The position numbers and the translations under genes are program-made. This document shows positions 1 through 9,336 of a stretch of 64,000 nucleotides of DNA, in pieces. The notes under the pieces are model-generated. The model was not told where the DNA came from and ran no database searches. It saw only the letters and a list, made by a program, of their open reading frames with translations. This DNA comes from an uncultured Lachnospira sp. (GTDB lineage: Bacteria > Bacillota > Clostridia > Lachnospirales > Lachnospiraceae): the NCBI GenBank assembly GCA_934359185.1, contig CAKRLE010000012.1:13673-77672 (forward strand), read 5' to 3'. Within the stretch, counting starts at the first letter, position 1, and each line of letters begins with the position of its first letter.

Positions 1-560
1 TTGCCAATGCCGAGATTAAGACAATGATTAATTCATTTGGCTGTGGCTTCCTTGAAGGATATGGCAATGATTTTGATATATCGAAGTTAAGATACGATAA
101 GATTATTATCATGACTGATGCCGATGTTGATGGAGCACATATTGATACACTGCTTCTTACATTTTTCTATAGATTCATGCCAGAGCTTATCAATCAGGGA
201 CATGTGTATATCGCAACACCACCTCTGTACAAGGCAGAATTGAAAAAATCGGACAAGCAGGGCAAAGGTGGTAAAAAGGGTGACAGCGTGTATCTGTATG
301 ATGACAAGGCATTAGAAAAATACAGACAGTCACATGCATCTGGTACATTCACACTGCAAAGATATAAGGGACTTGGAGAGATGGATCCTGAACAGTTGTG
401 GGAGACAACACTTAATCCAGAGACAAGAATCCTAAAGCAGGTGGAGATTGAGGATGCCAGAATGGCAACAGAGGTAACAGCACTTCTTATGGGAAGTGAC
501 GTGCCACCTAGAAGAGAATTCATATATGCTCATGCTAATGAAGCTGAGATAGATGCCTGA
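1..560 (+). CDS. parE: DNA topoisomerase (ATP-hydrolysing) subunit B, C-terminal part, probably ParE
   Basis: The window opens inside this gene; the frame is already open from base 3 (reading ANAEIKT) and runs to a TGA at 558-560. The visible part holds the end of the TOPRIM domain, with the acidic metal-binding motif TDADVDGAH, then the C-terminal helical region with YKGLGEMDPEQLWETT, a GyrB/ParE hallmark. With subunit A it makes the A2B2 type II topoisomerase that relaxes or decatenates DNA using ATP. The subunit A gene follows 64 bp downstream, so the two are probably co-transcribed. Assignment to ParE rather than GyrB rests on the partner, which looks ParC-like; the pair is not next to dnaA or recF here, where gyrBA often sits. 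The N-terminal ATPase domain lies outside the window. Confidence 0.85.
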   Translation, partial: ANAEIKTMINSFGCGFLEGYGNDFDISKLRYDKIIIMTDADVDGAHIDTLLLTFFYRFMPELINQGHVYIATPPLYKAELKKSDKQGKGGKKGDSVYLYDDKALEKYRQSHASGTFTLQRYKGLGEMDPEQLWETTLNPETRILKQVEIEDARMATEVTALLMGSDVPPRREFIYAHANEAEIDA

Positions 561-624
561 TGGGATGTCAGGAATGCAGACATCCTGATATAAAGTATAG
601 ATAGATTTGAGAATGGAGATAAAG

Positions 625-2937
625 ATGGCTGAGAATATTGTTAAAACTGAGTATTCAGAGCTTATGCAGAAATCCTTCATTGACTATTCAATGAGTGTAA
701 TAACTGCAAGAGCCCTGCCAGACGTCAGAGATGGTCTTAAGCCGGTACAGAGACGAGTCCTGTATGCGATGGATCAGCTTGGACTTAATTATGACAAGCC
801 TCACAGAAAATCTGCGCGTATTGTCGGTGATGCAATGGGTAAGTATCATCCACATGGCGACAGTTCAATATATGAGACACTCGTTGTTATGTCACAGGAT
901 TTCAAGAAAGGAATGGCTCTTGTCGATGGACATGGTAACTTCGGCTCAATAGAAGGTGACGGAGCAGCCGCCATGCGATATACAGAGGCCAAGCTTAAAA
1001 AGTTCACACAGGACGTATATCTTGCTGACCTCGATAAAAATGTTGTTGATTTTGTGCCTAACTTTGATGAGACAGAAAAGGAGCCAGAAGTTCTTCCTGT
1101 AAGAGTACCTAACTTACTTGTCAATGGTGCTGATGGTATTGCTGTCGGAATGACAACTAATATTCCTACACATAATCTCGGCGAGGTTGTCGATGCTGTG
1201 TGTGCATATATGGATAATGAGGATATAACAACCAAGGAACTGCTTGAATATATGCCAGGCCCGGATTTTCCGACAGGTGGAATAGTTATTAATAAGTCTG
1301 AGCTTGAGAATATATATGAGTGTGGAATGGGCAAGATAAAGATACGCGGCAAGGTTGATTTCGAGCCAGCGGCTAAGAAGGGTGACAAGGATAAGCTTGT
1401 AATAAGCCAGATTCCATATACAATGATAGGTGCTAATATCGGTAAATTCATATCAGATGTAGTAGACCTTGTAGAATCCAAGAAGACTACAGATATAACA
1501 GATGTGTCTAACGAATCATCTAAAGAGGGAATAAGAATTGTCCTTGAATTAAAGAAGAATACAGATGTTGAGAATCTTAAAAATCTCCTGTTCAAGAAGA
1601 CTAAGCTTGAAGACACATTTGGCGTTAACATGCTTGCAATTGTCAATGGAAGACCAGAGACATTAGGACTTAAAGCTATTATTAAGCATCATATTGATTT
1701 CCAGTTCGAGCTTGCGACAAGAAGGTATACAACACTGCTTAACAAGGAGCTTGCCAATAAGGAGATTAAGGAAGGCCTTATAAGAGCATGTGATATAATT
1801 GACCTTATTATAGAGATATTAAGAGGAAGTTCTAATCTTAAGATGGCAAAAGAGTGCCTTATCAATGGTGTGACAGATGAGATTAAGTTTAAGAGCGAGG
1901 CTTCTAAGAAGGCTGCATCAAAGCTTGATTTTACTGAAAGACAGGCATCTGCCATATTAGAGATGAGACTCTATAAGCTTATCGGTCTTGAGATTCTTGC
2001 ACTTCAGAAAGAATACGATGAGTGCTTAAAGAAAATCGCAGAGTATGAGAAGCTTCTTGGAAGCAGAAATGCTATGGCAAAGGTTATCAAAGCTGACCTT
2101 CTAAAGATTAAGAAGGAATACAGTGTGCCAAGAAGAACAGCTATAGAGGATGCCGAGGCGGCAGTTTTCGTAGAGAAAGAGATTCCGGTTCAGGAAGTTA
2201 TGTTTATCATGGACAGATTCGGCTATGCCAAGACTATCGATATGGCGGCATACGAGCGTAATAAAGAGGCTGTCCACAGTGAATACAAATATATATTCTC
2301 ATGCATGAATGATGGCAAGATATGTATATTCACAGATAATGGACTTCTTCACCAGATTAAGATTAAGGATATACCATTCAGCACACGTTTCAGGGATAAA
2401 GGCGTTCCTATAGATAATCTTGGTAATTATGACAGCAGTGGAGAGTATATTGTATATATGTGTCCATTTGAGCGGATAAAAGGTCAGAAGCTGTTGTTTA
2501 CAACAAGCCAGGGAATGATGAAGATAGTTGAAGCTGATGAGTTTGATGTTGCCAAGAAGACTGTTGCTGCGACTAAGCTTTCAGATGACGATAAGGTTAT
2601 AAGTATCGTAGAGACAGATGTGAGGGTTGAAGCATACTCTAAGTTTAACTATGATGGAAGCGTTGTTGAAGTTGAGGAAGTAATCAGCGATAAAAATGTT
2701 ATATTACAGACGAATACAGGTGTATTCTTAAAGTTCCCACTTACAGATGTTCCTATGAAGAAGAAATCCGCAGTAGGTGTGCGCGGAATCAAATTATCAA
2801 AGGATGATTACGTGGAAGATGTGTTCCTGCTCGGACAGAATGATGAATTATCTATGGAGTATAAGGGCAAGATGATTGATTTTGGAAAGATGAAACTTGC
2901 TCACAGAGATACCAAGGGAACTAAGGTAAGAGTATAA
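625..2937 (+). CDS. parC: DNA topoisomerase IV subunit A (ParC-like)
   Basis: Breakage-reunion subunit of a type II topoisomerase, 770 aa from the ATG at 625 (GGAG six bases upstream; earlier in-frame starts at 607 and 613 have poorer spacing). The catalytic tyrosine is Y119 in AAMRYTEAKL. The quinolone-determining segment HPHGDSSIYE gives S80 and E84, the same numbering as S80/E84 of E. coli ParC. A long coiled coil follows around residues 430-500, then a beta-pinwheel C-terminal domain. No clear GyrA box (QRRGGKG type) is visible, and the protein is shorter than typical GyrA, so ParC is preferred over GyrA. That choice is inference; the type IIA topoisomerase identity is firm. It sits directly after the subunit B gene and 21 bp before the DUF1275 gene. 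Confidence 0.85.
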   Translation: MAENIVKTEYSELMQKSFIDYSMSVITARALPDVRDGLKPVQRRVLYAMDQLGLNYDKPHRKSARIVGDAMGKYHPHGDSSIYETLVVMSQDFKKGMALVDGHGNFGSIEGDGAAAMRYTEAKLKKFTQDVYLADLDKNVVDFVPNFDETEKEPEVLPVRVPNLLVNGADGIAVGMTTNIPTHNLGEVVDAVCAYMDNEDITTKELLEYMPGPDFPTGGIVINKSELENIYECGMGKIKIRGKVDFEPAAKKGDKDKLVISQIPYTMIGANIGKFISDVVDLVESKKTTDITDVSNESSKEGIRIVLELKKNTDVENLKNLLFKKTKLEDTFGVNMLAIVNGRPETLGLKAIIKHHIDFQFELATRRYTTLLNKELANKEIKEGLIRACDIIDLIIEILRGSSNLKMAKECLINGVTDEIKFKSEASKKAASKLDFTERQASAILEMRLYKLIGLEILALQKEYDECLKKIAEYEKLLGSRNAMAKVIKADLLKIKKEYSVPRRTAIEDAEAAVFVEKEIPVQEVMFIMDRFGYAKTIDMAAYERNKEAVHSEYKYIFSCMNDGKICIFTDNGLLHQIKIKDIPFSTRFRDKGVPIDNLGNYDSSGEYIVYMCPFERIKGQKLLFTTSQGMMKIVEADEFDVAKKTVAATKLSDDDKVISIVETDVRVEAYSKFNYDGSVVEVEEVISDKNVILQTNTGVFLKFPLTDVPMKKKSAVGVRGIKLSKDDYVEDVFLLGQNDELSMEYKGKMIDFGKMKLAHRDTKGTKVRV

Positions 2938-2958
2938 TTAGAAGTAAGGTGATATACG

Positions 2959-3633
2959 ATGGATAAGGAAAAGCACAAAAAAATATTCCAGACATCTGAG
3001 ACATTCCTGTTAAGCGCGATTCTTGCGTTGTCTGGTGGATTTCAGGATTCATACACTTATAATGTGCGTGACAACGTATTTGCCAATGCACAGACAGGTA
3101 ATGTGGTTCTTATGAGTCAGCATCTTATGATGGGAGAATGGTTTAAGGGGTTACAGTATCTTCTGCCGGTTGTATCATTTGCATTAGGTGTGCTTGTAGC
3201 AGAGCAGATTGGCAATAAGTACAAGAAGAGCGTAAGAATCCATTGGAGACAGATTATAGTTGTGATGGAGATTCTTATACTTCTTGCAGTTGGATTCATA
3301 CCATCACAGTATAATATGTTAGCTAACATGCTTGTATCATTTTCATGTTCAATGCAGGTGCAGACTTTCCGCAAGGTAAGAGGATATGCATATGCAAGTA
3401 CTATGTGTATAGGTAATTTAAGAAGTGGTACAGACAGCATATCTAAGTATATAAGAAGCAGGAATTCAGAAGACCTGTTCAAGGCACTGCATTATTATGG
3501 AATTATCTTTATATTTGCAATTGGCGCAGGAATAGGCGGCGTGTTGTCTAATTATACGGGCCTTAGGGCGATATGGATATCAGCAGGACTACTTATGATT
3601 GTCTGCCTTATGATGATTAAGGAGCATAGATAA
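2959..3633 (+). CDS. DUF1275 / YoaK family membrane protein
   Basis: Small polytopic membrane protein of 224 aa with about six hydrophobic segments. The N-terminal half carries the family pattern of a first membrane helix followed by TYNVRDNVFANAQTGNVVL, typical of DUF1275 (YoaK). Members of this family are widespread; transport is often suggested but no substrate is established, so none is given here. The start is the ATG at 2959, preceded by AAGGTGA. It follows parC after 21 bp with no terminator between them and ends at the 17-bp hairpin that also ends argH from the other side, so it is probably the last gene of the parE-parC transcript. Confidence 0.75.
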   Translation: MDKEKHKKIFQTSETFLLSAILALSGGFQDSYTYNVRDNVFANAQTGNVVLMSQHLMMGEWFKGLQYLLPVVSFALGVLVAEQIGNKYKKSVRIHWRQIIVVMEILILLAVGFIPSQYNMLANMLVSFSCSMQVQTFRKVRGYAYASTMCIGNLRSGTDSISKYIRSRNSEDLFKALHYYGIIFIFAIGAGIGGVLSNYTGLRAIWISAGLLMIVCLMMIKEHR

Positions 3634-3676
3634 AAAATTGCAGGTGAAGCTTTAATATTGCTTCACCTGCAATTTT
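3634..3676. terminator. bidirectional intrinsic terminator (DUF1275 gene / argH)
   Basis: A perfect 17-bp stem (3634-3650 with 3660-3676) closes a 9-nt loop. The arms begin with AAAA and end with TTTT, so each strand reads GC-containing stem then U-run. It lies between two convergent genes and can stop both. Confidence 0.9.
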
Positions 3677-3686
3677 GATTTATCTA

Positions 3687-5063
3687 TCAATCCTCATTCA
3701 TATACTCATCGCATAACTTGATTACATGTTCCATGACATCAGGGCCAGGAGCACCGAGAGTAAGACGTTTCTCAACACAAGTCTTTAAGCTGATTGCATC
3801 ATATACATCATTCTCAAAGACAGGGCATACAGCCTTGTACTCTTCGAGAGGAAGCTCATCAAGAGAGATTCCCTTGTCGATACATGTAAGGACAAGCTGT
3901 CCGATATATCCATGTGCATCCCTGAATGGCACACCCTTCTTAACAAGATAATCAGCGGCATCAGTGGCATTAGTAAAGCCCTTCTTAGCTGAATCCTCCA
4001 TTCTTGCTGGATTGAACTTCATAGTATCAATCATGCCCTTGAAGAGACTTACACAGCCTTTAACTGTATCAATCGCATCAAATGTAAGCTCCTTATCTTC
4101 CTGCATATCCTTGTTGTAAGCAAGAGGAATTCCCTTCATAGTTGTAAGAATACTCATAAGAGCACCATATACACGTCCAGTCTTGCCTCGTACAAGCTCT
4201 GCAATATCAGGGTTCTTCTTCTGAGGCATGATACTTGAACCAGTGCTGTATGCATCATCTAATTCAATGAACTTGTATTCATTAGAATTCCAGATACAGA
4301 TTTCCTCAGAAAATCTGCTGAGGTGCATCATAATAGTAGAGAGTGCACTTAAGAATTCAATAACATAGTCTCTGTCAGATACAGAATCCATACTGTTGAG
4401 TGTTGGACCATCAAACTCGAGAAGTCTTGCTGTCATCTGTCGGTCAAGTGGGTAAGTAGTACCGGCAAGTGCTCCGGCACCAAGAGGGCAGTAGTTCATT
4501 CTCTTGTAGATATCATCAAGTCTGCTTCTATCTCTTTTAAACATCTCAAAATAAGCTCCGAAATGATGGGCTACAGTTACTGGCTGTGCCTTCTGGAGAT
4601 GTGTGAAACCTGGCATGTAAGTGTTAGTGTTCTCCTTCATGATACGGAGTATAACAGCCATAAGCTCCTTTACCTCATGATTGACATTGCGTACTTCGTC
4701 TCTTGTGTACAGACGCATATCAAGTGCAACCTGGTCATTACGGCTTCTTCCAGTGTGAAGCTTCTTACCTGCATCGCCGATTCTTTCAATAAGAGTAGCT
4801 TCCATAAATGTATGGATATCCTCGTACTCATCACTTATAGCCAGAGTTCCATTCTCAATATCTGCAAGAATACCCTCTAAACCTTCTATAATCTGTCTGC
4901 TTTCCTCAGAAGAGATAATGCCAGTAGCACCAAGCATCTTAGCGTGTGCAATGCTGCCACGTACATCCTGTCTGTAGAACTTCTGGTCAAATGAGATAGA
5001 TGCGTTAAAGTTGTTAACAAGTTTGTCTGTCTCTTTAGTGAAACGTCCGCCCCATAATTTCAT
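3687..5063 (-). CDS. argH: argininosuccinate lyase
   Basis: Last step of arginine synthesis: cleaves argininosuccinate to arginine and fumarate; cytosolic homotetramer of the fumarase/aspartase superfamily. The 458-aa length is typical. The N-terminus MKLWGGRF is characteristic. The superfamily signature GSSIMPQKKNPD at about residues 275-286 carries the catalytic serine (S276/S277), and GFTHLQKAQP near residue 155 supplies the conserved histidine. The start is preceded by GGAGG. It lies 38 bp downstream of the yfhO-like gene with no terminator between, so they may share a transcript. argG and the other arginine genes are not nearby. Confidence 0.95.
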   Translation of the reverse strand: MKLWGGRFTKETDKLVNNFNASISFDQKFYRQDVRGSIAHAKMLGATGIISSEESRQIIEGLEGILADIENGTLAISDEYEDIHTFMEATLIERIGDAGKKLHTGRSRNDQVALDMRLYTRDEVRNVNHEVKELMAVILRIMKENTNTYMPGFTHLQKAQPVTVAHHFGAYFEMFKRDRSRLDDIYKRMNYCPLGAGALAGTTYPLDRQMTARLLEFDGPTLNSMDSVSDRDYVIEFLSALSTIMMHLSRFSEEICIWNSNEYKFIELDDAYSTGSSIMPQKKNPDIAELVRGKTGRVYGALMSILTTMKGIPLAYNKDMQEDKELTFDAIDTVKGCVSLFKGMIDTMKFNPARMEDSAKKGFTNATDAADYLVKKGVPFRDAHGYIGQLVLTCIDKGISLDELPLEEYKAVCPVFENDVYDAISLKTCVEKRLTLGAPGPDVMEHVIKLCDEYMNED

Positions 5064-5101
5064 ATTAATTCCTCCATGTAGTTAATAAAATATAGTTGTA
5101 A

Positions 5102-7795
5102 TTATTCATTATCGTCATCAGATTCAGGTTCATCCAATTCGATATTATCAAAATCATCCATATCGTTTAGCTCTGTAAGCGTTACGATTTTCTTAGGAGT
5201 TCTTTTGCATATTATATCATCATTGTTAAGTATATCAATAACAACCGGTGGAAGCTTGCTGCTATTGATAATCGCTGTGTATCTGTACTTTTTAAGTAAT
5301 CCGGCAGCAATTAATATAATAATGCAAAGTATAGTAGTAATGCAACCTTTAATGTAATTAACAGGAACATATTTTAATCTTACAGTATGTTCTCCTGCGG
5401 TAAGGTCAGTTGCAAGAAGTGCGCCGAATGCTTCATAAGTCTGGCATTTTTTACCATCAATATATACAGACCAGCCCTTGTCATATGGTATTGAGAAGAG
5501 GAAGGTACCGTCAGATGATGTGCTTATATTGCCAGTAAACTTAGTGGTAGAAAAGCTTTCAACATTAAATGCACTTGAGTTAAGCTTTGCATACATTGCC
5601 ATATATTTATCTTCATTTAAGATATAGACCTTGTATGAAGAAGCTGGTTCAGCACCCATGCTTATCTGGTCATTAGTTGTTACATAACCTGCATCGATAA
5701 TTCTGTTATCATTCTTTAAGCTGCTGTATGTGTAAGTCTTTCCGTTGATTGTCACAGATAAAAAGTCAGTAGTGTTCTCTGGCTTGTATATATACATGTG
5801 GCCATTGCGGGTTGGTGTGAATTCAGCCTCTGTTGTCGAGCTGTAATTATATATAAGCTCAAATACATTGCTTATACCTGTAAGCGATTCAATAAGGTTG
5901 TTCTGGTTCTCAATTCCGTTGTACACAGAGGATGGAGATTCCTTTTCATTGAGCGTGTGGTCGATAGCATATCCGATAGGAAGAGTGTAATTGTTCCTGT
6001 ATACATACTGTCCATCATTAGCTGTGACGAATGAGAATAAATCATCTGTGGCAAGAGTTGTGTTGCTTATAAGGTACTTCACTGAGAACAGGCAGTTAGT
6101 TACCATTGTTGAACCATTGTAGCCATATGCATTAGTTGAGGCTTCAAGCCCAAGGTTAGTAAACAGTGTCGACATTCCCTCGTTACATGTTGAAGAGAAG
6201 GTTGATATTGTCTTGTAATTATGCCAGGCACCATCATTTTTGGAGCGTGAGCCGAATACCTTGTCCATACGGTAGAATGATGAATCCTCGCTTGCAACGG
6301 TGTCCATGACTTCATTCATTGCATCATAGTCGGCAAGATAAGCTGATCTGCTTGTTGTTCCAAGCCCTGTAGCATTGAGGTTAAGGGCACTCTCCACAAC
6401 GACAAGGGTGAGTGCGATAACAAATGCATAAGGAAAACGGCATCTGCTCCGTCTTGTGATATAGAGTAAAGCTGCATAGAGGATGATAAACAATCCACTT
6501 ATATAGAATGTCTTGAATGTATAAGTATCTGAATCTTTGAATAATTCGGACACAATAAATACAAATATCAACGCAGCCCATACAGCACCACCGAAGGCTT
6601 TGTCTGATATCTTTTTAAGATGGTAGAAAGCCTCGTATGACATGGCAAGGATAAAGAATATATATATGAATGCCTGTCTTGCTGGCAGAGAGTTAGGAAA
6701 ATGGAAACCATGCCAGATATAATTGAATACATTGATGTTGTATGATAACAGGAATATAAGAAGTATGGCACATTTGCCGACTCTCTCAGAAAGCTTTACT
6801 TCTTTATCCATAATGTAGAGCGGGATAAGGATAAATACGCCGACTCCACAGAATATATTAGGGTAGTGTTCAAGACCAAGATGTACAGGAACGTACATAA
6901 GCTGTCTTGTGAGCATCTCTACAACTGAAAAGTAAGCTGTCCAGCTCTGTGGAAATGTTGTGCTGCTTGATGCTGAAAGTGAGAATGTGTATATCTCAGG
7001 AAGCAGGAAGCATGCAGCAAGTCCACCGGCAAGCAGTGAATAAAATCCCCATCTTACAATCTTTTTAAGGTAGAGCACAGGGCTTGAAAGTTTGTCTGTA
7101 GTAAGCATAAGAACTATGAAATAGATTACTATAGTTATGCAGACCATTATTGATATATAGTAGTTGGTAAATATACATAAGCCTAATGATATGCAGTAGA
7201 GAAATCCTTTGTTCTTCTTTACGAGATTCTCAAGTCCAAGCATGATAAGTGGGAGAAGCACGATACAGTCAAGCCACATAATATTCCAGCTATAAGCACA
7301 TGCATATCCAGATACTGCATAGAATATTGAAAATATTGCTACAGTACATTTCTTCGTATTGAAATGCTTAGTGATATAGTAAGAAAATGTAACACTTGCA
7401 AGCGAGAGCTTTATTATAATCAGTGCATTCATTATCTCAATCATATATTTCTGTGGGAATAACGCTATAATCCAGTTGACCGGACTGGCAAGATAATATG
7501 CCATCAGCGATATGAAGTTAGTTCCCATACCGATATCCCATGAGTATGTGAGTGTTTCGCCAGAGCGGAGCTTGTTCCACAGCTCAGAGTAGAAAGGCGC
7601 ATACTGGTGGTACATATCTGACCTAAGATAACACTCGTCATCGAATGGGAATATATCTTTCATGTAGTAGACTGCTACGAATACGATAAGCGGCAAAAAA
7701 AATGCGATGAAGTAGGTGATATTACCACTTGGGATAATTCCTGGCTCATCGTCTAGCAGTTGAAATCTTTTATGACGTGTATTGAGTGATTTCAA
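5102..7795 (-). CDS. YfhO family polytopic membrane protein (GT-C-like)
   Basis: Large membrane protein of 897 aa with about a dozen hydrophobic helices in the first two thirds, then an extracytoplasmic region (roughly residues 480-820), a last membrane helix and an acidic cytoplasmic tail. The early motif YLRSDMYHQYAPFYSELW, followed by SWDIGMG, is typical of YfhO (Pfam YfhO), a family related to GT-C glycosyltransferases. YfhO of Bacillus and Listeria is implicated in glycosylating teichoic or lipoteichoic acid, so a cell-envelope glycosylation role is likely, but substrate is unknown. The start is taken as the TTG at 7793-7795, because GGAGG sits six bases upstream; the longer frame to 7876 has no such site. 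argH follows 38 bp downstream. Confidence 0.8.
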   Translation of the reverse strand: MKSLNTRHKRFQLLDDEPGIIPSGNITYFIAFFLPLIVFVAVYYMKDIFPFDDECYLRSDMYHQYAPFYSELWNKLRSGETLTYSWDIGMGTNFISLMAYYLASPVNWIIALFPQKYMIEIMNALIIIKLSLASVTFSYYITKHFNTKKCTVAIFSIFYAVSGYACAYSWNIMWLDCIVLLPLIMLGLENLVKKNKGFLYCISLGLCIFTNYYISIMVCITIVIYFIVLMLTTDKLSSPVLYLKKIVRWGFYSLLAGGLAACFLLPEIYTFSLSASSSTTFPQSWTAYFSVVEMLTRQLMYVPVHLGLEHYPNIFCGVGVFILIPLYIMDKEVKLSERVGKCAILLIFLLSYNINVFNYIWHGFHFPNSLPARQAFIYIFFILAMSYEAFYHLKKISDKAFGGAVWAALIFVFIVSELFKDSDTYTFKTFYISGLFIILYAALLYITRRSRCRFPYAFVIALTLVVVESALNLNATGLGTTSRSAYLADYDAMNEVMDTVASEDSSFYRMDKVFGSRSKNDGAWHNYKTISTFSSTCNEGMSTLFTNLGLEASTNAYGYNGSTMVTNCLFSVKYLISNTTLATDDLFSFVTANDGQYVYRNNYTLPIGYAIDHTLNEKESPSSVYNGIENQNNLIESLTGISNVFELIYNYSSTTEAEFTPTRNGHMYIYKPENTTDFLSVTINGKTYTYSSLKNDNRIIDAGYVTTNDQISMGAEPASSYKVYILNEDKYMAMYAKLNSSAFNVESFSTTKFTGNISTSSDGTFLFSIPYDKGWSVYIDGKKCQTYEAFGALLATDLTAGEHTVRLKYVPVNYIKGCITTILCIIILIAAGLLKKYRYTAIINSSKLPPVVIDILNNDDIICKRTPKKIVTLTELNDMDDFDNIELDEPESDDDNE

Positions 7796-7977
7796 AATAA
7801 ACCTCCATAAAATCAATAATAAACTGCCGTGAAAGCAGTCTAAAATTATTATACTATATTTATTGATTATTTGCACTTGTAATCTAAAAATTATTTATGT
7901 AAAATATAGAGGTACGCTATGTTTTCTGAAATTCATATAATGATTAGATGTTTCGTTATTGTGAATGGAGGAATATC

Positions 7978-8610
7978 ATGAAAAATAATATAATTCATAG
8001 AGTAATTAGCAATAAGAATAATTACAGATACATCGCTGTATGTGTATTTATTGTTGCCGCTGGTATTGTATACAGCCTGTCAAGGCTTATGAGCAACAGC
8101 GGTGATCCGGAATATGAATACAGCATATCTACCAAGCCGTCTGTCACGCAGACAACAGAGCTTTCACAAGAACCCACTACACAAGATAAGAATATATATG
8201 CTTACATATGTGGAGCTGTTGCTAATCCCGGAGTTTACAGAGTGCCAGAGGGAACGAGGATATATGAGGGAGTTGAGCTCGCAGGTGGTTATGTGGAAGG
8301 GGCGGATATAAGTGCTGTCAATCTTGCTGATAAGATAGCAGATGGACAGAAGGTGTATATTCCAGCTGAGGGAGAGGAACCTGCGGTGAATGCTGATATG
8401 GTTTCATCTGGAACTGCCTCTAAGATTAACATCAATACTGCATCAGAGAGTGAGCTTACAGCTCTTCCTGGGATAGGTGGATCAAGGGCTAAGGATATTG
8501 TTAATTACAGAACAAAGAATGGATTTTTTAATTCGATAGAAGATATTAAGAATGTCACCGGAATTAAAGAAGCTGCATTTGAGAAGATAAAAGATTATAT
8601 AAGAGTATAG
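7978..8610 (+). CDS. comEA: competence protein ComEA (SLBB plus helix-hairpin-helix DNA-binding)
   Basis: Membrane-anchored DNA receptor of the natural transformation machinery, 210 aa from the ATG at 7978 (GGAGG six bases upstream). Order of parts: membrane anchor about residues 18-38; low-complexity T/Q/E-rich linker; SLBB domain starting at IYAYICGAVANPGVY; and the C-terminal pair of helix-hairpin-helix motifs starting at KININTASESELTALPGIGGSRA. This is the classic ComEA layout. The channel gene comEC lies four genes downstream in the same direction, with a two-component system and a lipoprotein gene between them. Whether the organism is actually transformable cannot be told from this window. 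Confidence 0.9.
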   Translation: MKNNIIHRVISNKNNYRYIAVCVFIVAAGIVYSLSRLMSNSGDPEYEYSISTKPSVTQTTELSQEPTTQDKNIYAYICGAVANPGVYRVPEGTRIYEGVELAGGYVEGADISAVNLADKIADGQKVYIPAEGEEPAVNADMVSSGTASKININTASESELTALPGIGGSRAKDIVNYRTKNGFFNSIEDIKNVTGIKEAAFEKIKDYIRV

Positions 8611-8646
8611 ATTATTAAGAGTAAGTTTTATGGGGGCTTGTGTGTT

Positions 8647-9336
8647 ATGGCTAATAAGGTTTTAGTTGTCGATGATGAAAAACTGATTGTTAAGGGACTG
8701 AAATTCAGTCTTGAGCAGGACGGAATGGAAGTTGATGCGGCTTACGATGGTCAGGAAGCTGTTGATAAGATAAGAGATAATGATTATGATATGGTGCTTT
8801 TGGACATAATGCTTCCAGTTATAGATGGTATGCAGGTCTGCCAGCAGGTAAGAGAGTTCTCGCAGGTTCCCATAATAATGCTTACAGCCAAGGGCGATGA
8901 TATGGATAAGATTCTTGGGTTAGAGTATGGTGCAGATGACTATATTACCAAGCCGTTTAATATACTTGAGGTAAAGGCGAGGATTAAAGCAATTCTGCGC
9001 CGTAATTCCAAGAAGGAGATGCCTAAGAGTAATTCATCTGTTATCGTTGCGGGTGATATGAGAGTGGATTGCGATGGAAGAAGAGTATATATATCTGGCA
9101 GGGAGATTAATCTTACTGCCAAGGAATTTGATATCATAGAGCTTCTTATAAAGAATCCAGGAAAGGTATACGGAAGAGATGTACTTCTTAAGCTTGTATG
9201 GGGCGAAGATTATCCTGGCGATGCAAGAACAGTTGATGTACATGTCAGAAGATTAAGAGAGAAGATAGAAGAAAATCCAAGTGAGCCAAAGTATGTTCAT
9301 ACACGCTGGGGAGTAGGTTATTACTATAATGTCTAA
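8647..9336 (+). CDS. OmpR/PhoB-type response regulator
   Basis: DNA-binding response regulator of 229 aa. The receiver domain (about 1-120) has the acidic pair DD at 9-10, the phospho-acceptor D53 in LLDIMLP, the switch threonine in MLTAKG and the conserved lysine in YITKPF. The C-terminal winged helix (about 135-228) has the OmpR-type segment DARTVDVHVRRLREKI. The ATG at 8647 is chosen because its N-terminus (MANKVLVVDDE) matches the family and GGGGG lies ten bases upstream; a TTG at 8638 sits too close to that site. It overlaps the histidine kinase gene by 8 bp, so they are translationally coupled. Target genes are unknown. Confidence 0.92.
   Translation: MANKVLVVDDEKLIVKGLKFSLEQDGMEVDAAYDGQEAVDKIRDNDYDMVLLDIMLPVIDGMQVCQQVREFSQVPIIMLTAKGDDMDKILGLEYGADDYITKPFNILEVKARIKAILRRNSKKEMPKSNSSVIVAGDMRVDCDGRRVYISGREINLTAKEFDIIELLIKNPGKVYGRDVLLKLVWGEDYPGDARTVDVHVRRLREKIEENPSEPKYVHTRWGVGYYYNV

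Noticed and set aside
846-1646. 266-aa open frame antisense to parC
   Set aside because: It lies wholly within a well-supported gene on the other strand, is serine/leucine-rich low-complexity in character and shows no family motif; a shadow of parC codon use.
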